The notes under the pieces are model-generated. The model was not told the DNA's origin, did not search any database, and was given only the letters and a program-made list of their open reading frames with translations. A program made the position numbers and the translations under genes. A DNA stretch of 64,000 nucleotides from Halarcobacter sp. (GTDB lineage: Bacteria > Campylobacterota > Campylobacteria > Campylobacterales > Arcobacteraceae): positions 1,274,680 to 1,338,679 of the forward strand of contig NZ_OY781470.1 of NCBI RefSeq assembly GCF_963676935.1. Reading direction: 5' to 3'. This document shows positions 56,160 to 64,000 of the stretch, in pieces (position 1 is the stretch's first letter; every line of letters starts with the position of its first letter).

Positions 56160-56216
56160 GAACTCATCTCTGTGAGTATAAGAGAGCAAAGAGGAGTATC
56201 TAACTCCTAAAAAAAT

Positions 56217-56969
56217 CTATTTTTCTATCTTCTTCCAAACTGATTTACCAGTTGCACAAACTACATCACTCCCTTTTATCTTTATAGTATGTATAAAAGA
56301 GTTCTCTTCAACATCCTTTTTTGTTAAAGATAAAATCGAATCACCATAATGAGCCTCTGAAATAAAACGTCCATCAATAAAGTATAAATAGTAATTGTCT
56401 AATATTTCATCAGGAATTGATTCCATAAGCCATTGTAGATATCTAAGATTATTAACATGTTTATTGGTATCTGTATCATACATATTAACTTTAAACTCTT
56501 TTTTGTATTCAAAAGAATTGAGAGGTTCAATTTTATTACTTATATCATGTTCAAGAGATATTGTATTACAAGATGACCATTTTTCTATAAAATCAGGGTG
56601 TATTTTTTTAGGTCTTCTTTTTTTTATATCGTAAAATACCCATAAACCTCTGGCTCTACCTATTATATTGTAGTTTTCATCATAAATAATATTTTCTCTA
56701 AAACCTCTTATAGAATGATATTTTGATATCCATGTTCTTATAATTATTTTTTCTTTATAAAGTGGATAACGTTCCATTTCCATTGCTCCAGCAAGGAGTA
56801 CCCAGCCAAGATTTTCAGACATTAAAGATAAAAGGTCATGCCCAGCATAATGACAATGTTCAGCGGCAGTCTCTTGAAGTAGAGTTAATATAGAAATAGC
56901 CGAAGCTTCACCTAATCTATTCATTTCAAAAAATCTTAATTCAAACTCTTTATCAAAATAGTTTTCCAT
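56217..56969 (-). CDS. Acyl-ACP thioesterase (FatA/B-like double hotdog)
   Basis: A 250-residue protein with two hotdog units. FDKEFELRFFEMNRLGEASA and ILTLLQETAAEHCHYAGHDL form the first; YKKEFKVNMYDTDTNKHVNNLRYLQWL holds the Asp-Asn-His type active-site region of the second. It releases fatty acids from acyl carrier protein. The length fits bacterial members. ATG at 56969 with AGAAGGA 6 nt upstream is chosen over the ATG at 57002. It is a single gene divergent from the downstream ABC-F gene. Confidence 0.88.
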   Translation of the reverse strand: MENYFDKEFELRFFEMNRLGEASAISILTLLQETAAEHCHYAGHDLLSLMSENLGWVLLAGAMEMERYPLYKEKIIIRTWISKYHSIRGFRENIIYDENYNIIGRARGLWVFYDIKKRRPKKIHPDFIEKWSSCNTISLEHDISNKIEPLNSFEYKKEFKVNMYDTDTNKHVNNLRYLQWLMESIPDEILDNYYLYFIDGRFISEAHYGDSILSLTKKDVEENSFIHTIKIKGSDVVCATGKSVWKKIEK

Positions 56970-57067
56970 AATATGTCCTTCTAATAAATGAATATATACC
57001 ATTTAAACATAATTGTCAAATATAAAATAAAAAAGAATGCTAAACTATTTTATAACCCACATTATCA

Positions 57068-57073
57068 TATAAT
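57068..57073 (+). promoter_or_regulatory. Predicted -10 box of the second ABC-F gene
   Basis: TATAAT in ATCATATAATCCC, 46 nt before the start at 57119, close in form to the -10 found before the first ABC-F gene. Confidence 0.6.
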
Positions 57074-57118
57074 CCCATATTCAAAAAAACAATTTAATTT
57101 TTATAAACAAAGAGCATT

Positions 57119-58948
57119 ATGATACAACTAAAAAACCTTTCAAAACATTTTGGTGAAAAAACACTTTTTACAGACTTGAATCTTATCTTAGGACAAGGGC
57201 AAAGAGTAGGGTTAGTAGGTCGAAACGGAACTGGAAAATCTACACTTTTTAAACTAATACTTTGTGAAGAGCATGCAGATGATGGTGAGATTTCTATACC
57301 TAAGGGGTATAAAATAGGTGCACTTAAACAGCATTTGGAATTTACAGAGAAAACATTGGTAGATGAAACTGCACTTGCACTTAATGAAGATGATAAATAT
57401 TCTATTTACAAAGTAGAGAAGATACTTTTTGGACTTGGATTTACACAAGAAGATTTAGATAAAGATCCTTTATCTTTTTCAGGTGGGTATCAAATTCGTA
57501 TAAATCTAGCTAAACTTTTGATAACTGAGCCAAATCTATTATTACTAGATGAGCCTACAAACTACTTGGATATTTTATCTTTGAGATGGTTAAAGAACTT
57601 TTTAAAAAATTTTGATGGAGAAGTTATCCTTATCACTCATGATAGAGATTTTATGGATGCAGTTTCAACTCATACGATGGGTATTGTTAGAAAATCTTTA
57701 TCTATACTTGAAGGTGATACTTATAAGTTTTATTCTCAACTTGAAGCAAATGATGAACACTATGAAAAACAAAAAGAGGCACAAGATAAAAAAAGAAAAG
57801 AGTTAGAGGAGTTTATTGCTAAAAACAAAGCAAGGGCCTCAACAGCTGCACAAGCACAATCAAAAGTAAAACTGTTAGAAAAAATGGATGAGATGGATGG
57901 TATAGTTGAAGAAGCTACATTAAAATTTGATTTCAATTATAAAGATACACCAGCGAAAGTTTTACTTGATGTTAAAGATTTAACTTTTGGATATAGTGAA
58001 GATAATATTCTTTTTAAAAATATCTCCTTTACACTTAAAAAAGGTGAGACTTTAGGGATTATTGGTAAAAATGGTAAGGGAAAATCTACTTTATTAAACA
58101 ACATTGCAAGAGAATTAACACCTATAAGTGGGACTATTGATTACCATGTAAGTACTTCGTATGGTCATTTTGGACAAACTAATATTTCCCATCTTAATCC
58201 AAACAATACTATTATGGATGAGATATATGTTGCTGAACCAAAACTTCCTGAATCTACTGTAAGAGGTATTTGTGGTGCTATGATGTTTAGTGGTGATGAT
58301 GTAAAGAAAAAAATCTCACTTTTGTCAGGTGGTGAGAAAAGTAGGGTGATGTTAGGACAGATTATTGCAAAAGATGTAAATCTATTGTTCCTAGATGAGC
58401 CTACAAACCATTTAGATATGCAATCGATTGATTCCTTGACTGAAGCTATTAAGAACTTCTCAGGCTCAACTATAGTCGTTACACACAGTGAAAAACTATT
58501 AAGAGAAGTTTGTGATAGACTTATTGTATTCTCAAAAGAGGGTGCAGATTATTTTGATGGAACTTATGATGAGTTTTTAGAAAAAATTGGTTGGGATGAA
58601 GAAGAGGTAGAAGAGAAGGTTAAAAAAGAGCCTAAAGTAAACAAAAAAGAGAACAAAAAATTAAGAGCCTCAATTATTCAAGAAAGAAATAAACTAACAA
58701 ATCCTTTAAGAAAAGCAGTTGAGAAATACGAAGCAGAGATTATTGAGCTTGAAGATTATATAGAAAAAGAGCAAGCCCAACTTATACAAGCTTCAAATGC
58801 TGGAGACAATAGTAAAGTAATTGAACTTTCAAAAAATGTAATAACTAGTGAGAAAAAAGTCGAAGAGTTATTTGAAAAGTTAGAAGAAAACCAACTTGAA
58901 CTAGATGAAATAATGGAAGAGTATGATAAAAAATTAGAAGAGATATAA
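57119..58948 (+). CDS. ABC-F family ATPase with C-terminal coiled coil (Uup/YheS-like)
   Basis: A 609-residue soluble protein with two ABC domains. Walker A motifs are GRNGTGKST (about residue 35) and GKNGKGKST (about 319). Signature motifs are FSGGYQIR and LSGGEKSR; EPTNYLD and EPTNHLD follow with switch His in ITHDRDF and VTHSEK. The linker has AASTAAQAQ-like KARASTAAQAQSKVKLLEKM. Residues 500-609 form a charged coiled coil, typical of Uup/YheS. It probably acts on ribosomes. A perfect 11-bp hairpin overlaps its stop. Confidence 0.92.
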   Translation: MIQLKNLSKHFGEKTLFTDLNLILGQGQRVGLVGRNGTGKSTLFKLILCEEHADDGEISIPKGYKIGALKQHLEFTEKTLVDETALALNEDDKYSIYKVEKILFGLGFTQEDLDKDPLSFSGGYQIRINLAKLLITEPNLLLLDEPTNYLDILSLRWLKNFLKNFDGEVILITHDRDFMDAVSTHTMGIVRKSLSILEGDTYKFYSQLEANDEHYEKQKEAQDKKRKELEEFIAKNKARASTAAQAQSKVKLLEKMDEMDGIVEEATLKFDFNYKDTPAKVLLDVKDLTFGYSEDNILFKNISFTLKKGETLGIIGKNGKGKSTLLNNIARELTPISGTIDYHVSTSYGHFGQTNISHLNPNNTIMDEIYVAEPKLPESTVRGICGAMMFSGDDVKKKISLLSGGEKSRVMLGQIIAKDVNLLFLDEPTNHLDMQSIDSLTEAIKNFSGSTIVVTHSEKLLREVCDRLIVFSKEGADYFDGTYDEFLEKIGWDEEEVEEKVKKEPKVNKKENKKLRASIIQERNKLTNPLRKAVEKYEAEIIELEDYIEKEQAQLIQASNAGDNSKVIELSKNVITSEKKVEELFEKLEENQLELDEIMEEYDKKLEEI

Positions 58949-58960
58949 TTCTTCTAATTT
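58931..58960. terminator. Bidirectional terminator
   Basis: Perfect 11-bp stem (58931-58941 with 58950-58960) and 8-nt loop spanning the convergent stops of the ABC-F and GGDEF genes. Confidence 0.7.
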
Positions 58961-59930
58961 AATAATAAACTCTATTTTTACCCTCTTCTTTGGCTTGATA
59001 AAGGTTATAATCTGCTTTTTGTATTAAGCTTGTAATATTTTCACCTTTTTTATAAGAAGCAACGCCAAAGCTTGCTGTAACAGTTTCTACCTTATCAAAA
59101 TGGTGATTTGCAATTATATCTTTTATTTTATTTGCTAAAATACAACTAGTTTTTATATCTTGATTTTCACATATTATTATGAATTCTTCTCCACCCCATC
59201 TTCCAACAATATTTTTATTTTCTATATTTGACTTTAGTAAATTAGCTATAGTTATAAGTACTTTATCCCCAATTATATGTCCATAGGTGTCATTTATACT
59301 TTTAAAATTATCTATATCTAAAAATATTATTGATAAATGTTGTAAACTGTAACTATCTATATTTTGAAAGCATTCAAATAGTTTATTATCTATATATCTT
59401 CTATTGTAGATTGATGTTAGGTTATCAGTTATTGCTAATTTATTCAAAATTATATTGTCATTTTTTATCTCTTTATATTTATTTTCTAATTCTAAATATG
59501 TTTTTTCCCTTTTTATTTTACTTATAACTGAAGATAGAGTATTTACTAGTATTTCGTATTCTATTGGTTTTTGTATAAATTTATAAATACCAATATTTAA
59601 TAGTTCTAATAGTTTATCTGATTCTGTATGTGCTGAAATAACTAATATAAGTTGATTTGGATTTTTTTCTATTAAACGCTTTGATAGTTCGATTCCATTG
59701 AGTTTTGGCATACTTATATCTGTGATAACTAAATCATAAAATTTATCATTTTCTTCATTAAATTTATTATACTTTTCTAAAGCAATTTGCCCATCAGTTG
59801 CATCATCTATATTGGGAAAAAAGTTGTTAAAGAGTTTAAATAGTTGAACTTTTACATCATAATTATCCTCAACAAATAATACATTAAGGTTTTGACTAAA
59901 AATCAGCAGGTCTTTTATATTATTCAGCAT
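58959..59930 (-). CDS. Response regulator-diguanylate cyclase (REC-GGDEF)
   Basis: A 323-residue two-domain protein. The REC domain (residues 15-130) has acidic VEDN, the phospho-acceptor Asp in LVITDISMP, and Lys in FIQKPIE. The GGDEF domain (about 165-323) has LTSIYNRRY, FLDIDNFKSINDTYGHIIGD and the active-site GRWGGEEF; no RxxD inhibition site is obvious just before it. It makes c-di-GMP when phosphorylated, probably by the kinase whose 3' end it overlaps by 11 nt. Confidence 0.94.
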   Translation of the reverse strand: MLNNIKDLLIFSQNLNVLFVEDNYDVKVQLFKLFNNFFPNIDDATDGQIALEKYNKFNEENDKFYDLVITDISMPKLNGIELSKRLIEKNPNQLILVISAHTESDKLLELLNIGIYKFIQKPIEYEILVNTLSSVISKIKREKTYLELENKYKEIKNDNIILNKLAITDNLTSIYNRRYIDNKLFECFQNIDSYSLQHLSIIFLDIDNFKSINDTYGHIIGDKVLITIANLLKSNIENKNIVGRWGGEEFIIICENQDIKTSCILANKIKDIIANHHFDKVETVTASFGVASYKKGENITSLIQKADYNLYQAKEEGKNRVYY

Positions 59931-62766
59931 TATTTTTCTCTTTTCTATTTAATAATGGTAATTCGATTGAGAAAGCAGCACCTTTGTCTCTATTTGTAAC
60001 TTTTAAATTTCCTTTACAATGTTCATTAATAATTATTTTACTCATATACAATCCTAGCCCTGTACCATCTTTTTTATTTTTTGTTGAAAAGTAGGGATCA
60101 AATATTCTTTCAATAATAGCTTTATCAATTCCTCCACCATTATCTACAATATCAATCACTACAGTTTTTTCATTTTTTTTATAAGTATTTATAAAAATTT
60201 TTCTATCAAAGTCTTTCTTTTCAATTAAGGCATCTTCAGCATTTTTTAATAGATTTAGTATTACTTGTTGTAGTTCACTAGGGTAGGTAAAAAGGTTATA
60301 GTCATCGTTTAAATTTTTTATTAATGATATTGACCTTGCATCTAAAGAGGTTTTAATGATAGATAAGGATTTTTCAATTATATCATTTAGTTGAAATACA
60401 ACTTTTTCTTTATCTGACTTAAAAAAGTTTCTAAAATCATCAATTGTAGATGATAAGTATTGAGAGTAATCAGTTATAAGTTTTAGCTCTGTATCAAAAT
60501 ATTTTTTATCTATAGTATCTTCAAGAATCATTTTTAATACAAGGTTATTAGTTGTAGCAGATATAGCAGAAAGTGGTTGTCTCCATTGGTGTGCAATCAT
60601 TGAAATCATTTCACCCATTTGAGCTAGTCTACTTTGTTGGATTAACTGTTGAGTATTTATCTCATTTTTTTCTATCTCTTCTTTTACTCTTCTTTCTAGA
60701 TTTGTATTTAAATCTTCAAGTTTTTGTTCTAGATATTTTCTATTAGTAATATCTCTAATAACAGCATGTATAACTTTTCTTTCTTCAATCTCTATAACTG
60801 TAAAAACTATTTCTGTCCATATATTTTCATTTGAACCGTTTGTAAATACCCATTCAAAATTCACAACACCATCTTTAAGTGATTTATTAATATATTCTTC
60901 AGCTCTTTGTTTTGAATCTACACCGCATGGTTGTTTGGGAGGTGATAATTCATCTATAGTTTTATTTAAAATTTCATTCTCTTTGTATTTTAATATTTTT
61001 ATTGTTGATTCATTACAACTTGATAATATTCCATTATTAATTAGTATAACCCCATCAGCAGATTTATTATAAATATTTTCAAAAAGTAGTTTTTGTTTTG
61101 CTAACTCTATTGTTTTATTTTCAATCTCTTCATTTGCTTGTGTTAATTCTTTATTTAATTTATCCAAAATATAGTGTCTATATGCAAATATTGAAATTAA
61201 TAAAAATAAAATTGTAACTGCTTCCCAAAAATATTTAAAATCAAAAATTGTTTCAAATGAAATAGTAGTCCATCTATCAGATATCTCTTTGTATTGATTC
61301 TCTGTAATTAAATTTAATGATTTATTTAAGATATTTAATAATCTTGTATTATCTTTATTTACTGCCATATTTACACTATAAGACATATTTGTATATCTTG
61401 ATATATAAAGGTTTTTCATGGCATATTTGGAAATATAGTATGAAGCAATAGGCAAAGGTTCTAATGCAAAATAAGCTTGACCTGAACTAACTGCTTCTAA
61501 TGCTTTTCTATGAGAACTGGCGTATATTACTTTTATATCTGGATTAAGTGATTTAATAAATGGTATTAGTTCTGAATTCTGTTTTAAAGCAATTGTTTTA
61601 TCTAGAATATTATTCAAACTTGAAACTACGGGTTTGTTATTTTGAGTTATAATTGCAAGTTTATAGTTAAGAAAAGGTTTTGTTGTATTTGCAAAGTCTA
61701 TAAGGTCACTACTATTTGTTACTGTAGATATAAAATCACATCGACCACTTTTTAAATACTGTTTTGCATCATACCATGATAAAGTATTAACATAATCTAA
61801 TCTCATATTAGTTAATTCTGTGATTATTTTAAGAACATCTATAACTATACCTTTATAGTTACTATTTTCTTTAAATTCTATAGGTTTTATATCATCTCTT
61901 GCACATACTCTAAATACTTTTCTATTTGCTATATAACTAAGTTCATCTTCATTAAAAAAATCTTTTGATGTATAAGTTATATCTTTTGTACCAAACCATT
62001 TCCTTTTTAATTCTAGTAGTTCTGCATCAGATACACTTTTTTGTGCCTTTTCTAGTATATCTTTTAATATTTTATTTTTTTTATTTACTCCAATACGAAT
62101 TAAACTAACCATCCTATTATCATCAACATAATTGGTTGGAATTATTCCTGAAATATTATTTTGTGCAATAATATAATCAATAACATTTTTCTTTCCAATG
62201 GTAGCATCTGCTTTACCAAGAGATAACTCTTTTAATGCTTCTAAAGAATCTTTTACTAATATTTGTTTTATATCAGGATAATATTTTTCAATAGCTTTTT
62301 GTGCAAAAAAACCTTTTGGCATAATAATAGTTTTGTTTTTTAGTTTTTCAAGAGAATCTATATTTTCATTTCCCTCTTTTACATATATAGCATTTACTGC
62401 TGTATGGAAAATAGATGTAAATTCTATAGTTTTAGCTCTTTCACTGTTTTTTGAAATATTTACCATTGCATCGATATCACCATCTTGAAGCATCTTCATA
62501 AATTCATCCCAAGATGGTCCTGTTATATATTCAACTTTTACACCTAGTTTTTTAGCTAAAAGATTCATATAATCTATAGAGAAACCTTTTGCTACTCCAT
62601 TTTCATTATAATTAAATGGGGGCCAGTTTAGTTCATTGTGTAGTTTTAAAGGTGTTCTTTTTTCTAAAAAATCTTTTTCTTTTTGTGTTAGTTTTATAGT
62701 TGTTTGAGAAAATAAATTAGTAGTTAATATTATGATTAATAAAAAAGATAAATTGATTAGTTTCAT
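59920..62766 (-). CDS. Hybrid-type sensor histidine kinase with two periplasmic SBP domains and PAS
   Basis: A 948-residue kinase. A signal peptide (residues 1-20) precedes two tandem family-3 solute-binding domains (about 28-262: LKLHNELNWPPFNYNENGVA, EYITGPSWDEFMKMLQDGDI; and about 275-510: FRVCARDDIKPIEFKENSNY, YLKSGRCDFISTVTNSSDLI). One membrane helix follows near 516-533, then a PAS domain (ILINNGILSSCNESTIKILK) and kinase core with H-box MISMIAHQWRQPLSAISA, N-box QQVILNLLKNAEDAL and G-boxes DNGGGID, GTGLGLYMSKII. Such BvgS-like sensors bind small ligands, often amino acids. There is no receiver on the chain; partners are the regulators on each side. Confidence 0.93.
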   Translation of the reverse strand: MKLINLSFLLIIILTTNLFSQTTIKLTQKEKDFLEKRTPLKLHNELNWPPFNYNENGVAKGFSIDYMNLLAKKLGVKVEYITGPSWDEFMKMLQDGDIDAMVNISKNSERAKTIEFTSIFHTAVNAIYVKEGNENIDSLEKLKNKTIIMPKGFFAQKAIEKYYPDIKQILVKDSLEALKELSLGKADATIGKKNVIDYIIAQNNISGIIPTNYVDDNRMVSLIRIGVNKKNKILKDILEKAQKSVSDAELLELKRKWFGTKDITYTSKDFFNEDELSYIANRKVFRVCARDDIKPIEFKENSNYKGIVIDVLKIITELTNMRLDYVNTLSWYDAKQYLKSGRCDFISTVTNSSDLIDFANTTKPFLNYKLAIITQNNKPVVSSLNNILDKTIALKQNSELIPFIKSLNPDIKVIYASSHRKALEAVSSGQAYFALEPLPIASYYISKYAMKNLYISRYTNMSYSVNMAVNKDNTRLLNILNKSLNLITENQYKEISDRWTTISFETIFDFKYFWEAVTILFLLISIFAYRHYILDKLNKELTQANEEIENKTIELAKQKLLFENIYNKSADGVILINNGILSSCNESTIKILKYKENEILNKTIDELSPPKQPCGVDSKQRAEEYINKSLKDGVVNFEWVFTNGSNENIWTEIVFTVIEIEERKVIHAVIRDITNRKYLEQKLEDLNTNLERRVKEEIEKNEINTQQLIQQSRLAQMGEMISMIAHQWRQPLSAISATTNNLVLKMILEDTIDKKYFDTELKLITDYSQYLSSTIDDFRNFFKSDKEKVVFQLNDIIEKSLSIIKTSLDARSISLIKNLNDDYNLFTYPSELQQVILNLLKNAEDALIEKKDFDRKIFINTYKKNEKTVVIDIVDNGGGIDKAIIERIFDPYFSTKNKKDGTGLGLYMSKIIINEHCKGNLKVTNRDKGAAFSIELPLLNRKEKNNAE

Positions 62767-62833
62767 AATACTCTCATTCTTGTTTTTTAGAATTTTTATC
62801 TAAAGAGTGTCAAAAGTTCATCTCATAAGATTT

Positions 62834-63568
62834 TTATTCATTTTTAAAGTTTAGTTTGTACCCATGTCCATAAATTGATTCAAATAGTTCATATCCTAAT
62901 TTTGTTTTCAATCTAGACATTAAATTTCGAACTCTTTTACTATTTGAAGTTAAATCATCAAATACATATTCTTCTATTTCATTATAACTTTTAAGTGAAC
63001 CTTTTGAATTAGAAAACAATTTAAAAAGTTTTATCTCAGATTTTGTTAATTTAATTATCTTTTCATTTTTAAAAAGTGCATTCTCTTCATTGTTCCAAAC
63101 AAAATTATTTTCTAAAGGTAATATATGTTCATTTAAGCTAGATAATTCCTCTTTTTCAATCAAATTCATCAATGAATTTGAAATCTGTTCAGCATTATAA
63201 GGTTTTAATACATAACCTACAATCCCCGCATCAATTGTTTTTAAAAAATAATCAGTTCTACTATGAGCTGAAAATATAAGTATTGGAATTTTTTTATCTA
63301 TTTCTCTAATTTTATTAATCATTGAAATACCATCAATTTCCGGCATCTCAATATCTGTGATAATTAAATCAAGTGATGATGATTCATATTTATTTTTTTC
63401 TTTAAAGATTGATAAACCTTCATTACCATTTGTACCTACAGTAATATTGTCAAAAAAAAGATTTAACATTTTTAGAGTTTGTTCTCTAACATCAATATTG
63501 TCTTCCAGATATAATATATTTAATTTTTTTGTAATATTGATAATCTTTTTTAGTTTTTCTTGATTCAT
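62834..63568 (-). CDS. OmpR-type response regulator
   Basis: A 244-residue regulator. The REC domain has LEDN, the phospho-acceptor Asp in LIITDIEMPEIDGI and Lys in YVLKPYN. The winged-helix DNA-binding part runs from IIKLTKSEIKLFKLFSNSKG to SIYGHGYKLNF, with RVRNLMSRLKTKLG as the recognition region. First gene of a three-gene signalling operon with the SBP kinase (67-nt gap) and REC-GGDEF. Confidence 0.93.
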   Translation of the reverse strand: MNQEKLKKIINITKKLNILYLEDNIDVREQTLKMLNLFFDNITVGTNGNEGLSIFKEKNKYESSSLDLIITDIEMPEIDGISMINKIREIDKKIPILIFSAHSRTDYFLKTIDAGIVGYVLKPYNAEQISNSLMNLIEKEELSSLNEHILPLENNFVWNNEENALFKNEKIIKLTKSEIKLFKLFSNSKGSLKSYNEIEEYVFDDLTSNSKRVRNLMSRLKTKLGYELFESIYGHGYKLNFKNE

Positions 63569-63657
63569 TTTAACCTTCGAGTTATTTTAAACTTAACTAA
63601 TTGTCTTAGTAAACTAACTTCATATAATATTAAAAAAAACTTTTAAAGTAAGTTAAC

Positions 63658-63677
63658 TTAGGCGAATAATCGCCTAA
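63658..63677. terminator. Hairpin between ccsBA end and response regulator start
   Basis: TTAGGCGA-ATAA-TCGCCTAA, a perfect 8-bp GC-containing stem, 36 nt beyond the ccsBA stop. Short T-runs only. Confidence 0.6.
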
Positions 63678-63712
63678 ATTATTATTTTGTGAAAGAAGGT
63701 AACAAGAAATTG

Positions 63713-64000
63713 TTATTTTATAGTAAGATCTTTATTTTTATATGCTAATGCAATTGTAACAAATACGGTTGCAGTAACATAATAAACCCACATTGGAATT
63801 GGAACAGGGTCACCAGTAGCATATGAATGCATTCCTGATAAGTAGAAGTTAACTCCAAAATATGTCATTAAAATTGTTGCGAAAGCTAATAATGATGCAA
63901 CAGAGAACACAAATTGATTATTAAATATTTTTACAAATCTTAAGTGTAAAACTAAAACATATACTACAATTGAAACATATGCCCAAGTCTCTTTAGGATC
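63713..64000 (-). CDS. Cytochrome c biogenesis protein CcsBA/CcsA, partial C-terminus
   Basis: The frame enters from the right edge and shows the last 95 residues. It opens with DPKETWAYVSIVVYVLVLHL, the end of the WWD haem-handling motif of CcsA, and has further membrane helices with MTYFGVNFYLSGMHSYATGD, which carries a conserved haem-ligand His of system II. Campylobacterota usually encode this as a fused CcsBA that exports haem and attaches it to apocytochromes c. The GTG at 63910 is internal. Confidence 0.9.
   Translation of the reverse strand, partial: DPKETWAYVSIVVYVLVLHLRFVKIFNNQFVFSVASLLAFATILMTYFGVNFYLSGMHSYATGDPVPIPMWVYYVTATVFVTIALAYKNKDLTIK

Larger units (their letters stand above)
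55797..56216. other. 420-nt gene-free region with nested inverted repeats
   Basis: No credible gene is seen. The left part is the probable promoter of the NACHT gene (very AT-rich, with TATATAAT-like elements near 55845). The centre holds two interleaved inverted repeats at 56003-56080 and the right part a 16-bp perfect hairpin at 56124-56159, both listed separately. Confidence 0.6.

Noticed and set aside
50977-56216. Insertion sequence or prophage carrying the accessory zone
   Set aside because: No transposase, integrase, terminal inverted repeats or phage structural genes are encoded here.
63713-63910. Complete 65-residue membrane protein at the right edge
   Set aside because: The frame continues without a stop to position 64000 and carries the CcsA DPKETW motif, so it is a C-terminal fragment and not a small gene.

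Overview
The window comes from an AT-rich bacterial chromosome and reads as a member of the Campylobacterota, most like the Arcobacter group. This rests on the very low GC content, the almost exclusive use of AGA for arginine, the DUF4492-cydA-cydB arrangement, a CcsBA-type cytochrome c maturation protein, a full AceE-AceF-Lpd pyruvate dehydrogenase, and a dense set of chemoreceptors and Cache- or SBP-type sensor kinases. Genus assignment is inference. No tRNA, rRNA, CRISPR array or intact insertion sequence was seen.

Layout. Positions 1-5740 (minus strand) hold two packed gene runs: thiD-thiE-cbiX-like, then a phasin-like protein, pdxH, an EAL phosphodiesterase, a UbiB-family kinase, a TIGR03643/DUF2805 protein and the start of a possible UV-damage endonuclease. 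Next come a P-type cation ATPase, an ABC-F ATPase, a hotdog thioesterase, a methyltransferase with ligA, a small membrane protein with a fructosamine-kinase-family protein, and a NIT/CZB chemoreceptor. Positions 17954-21504 form a cytochrome bd oxidase operon (DUF4492, cydA, cydB, two tiny unlisted ORFs, a His-rich NifX-like protein). Two unrelated fumarases follow (21535-24564), then a Cache histidine kinase and a pepD-mlaEFD-lipoprotein phospholipid transport operon (26651-31305), a flavin reductase-like protein, a small basic protein, a dCache chemoreceptor and a DUF5718 protein.

Positions 35954-41703 (minus) are a four-gene CoA-ester operon: CitE-like lyase, acyl-CoA ligase fused to a degenerate CitE domain, a double-hotdog mesaconyl-CoA hydratase-like protein, and a malyl-CoA lyase-like protein. 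A divergent IclR regulator faces it. The gene order suggests activation, hydration and retro-aldol cleavage of a C4/C5 dicarboxylate. Positions 42820-50918 are a lipoate and pyruvate dehydrogenase block (lipA, lipM-like, aceE, aceF, lpd) preceded by a cluster of palindromes.

Positions 50977-56216 look like an accessory insertion zone. They hold a DUF2238 membrane protein, a frameshifted small gene, a decayed second copy of the lpd 3' end with its terminator, a hairpin, and a 1203-residue protein that joins an Mrr-like nuclease to a NACHT NTPase. That protein is a strong candidate for a single-gene anti-phage defence system. The zone ends in interleaved inverted repeats. The right end carries an acyl-ACP thioesterase, a second ABC-F protein, a response regulator / dual-SBP histidine kinase / response regulator-GGDEF signalling operon, and the C-terminus of CcsBA.
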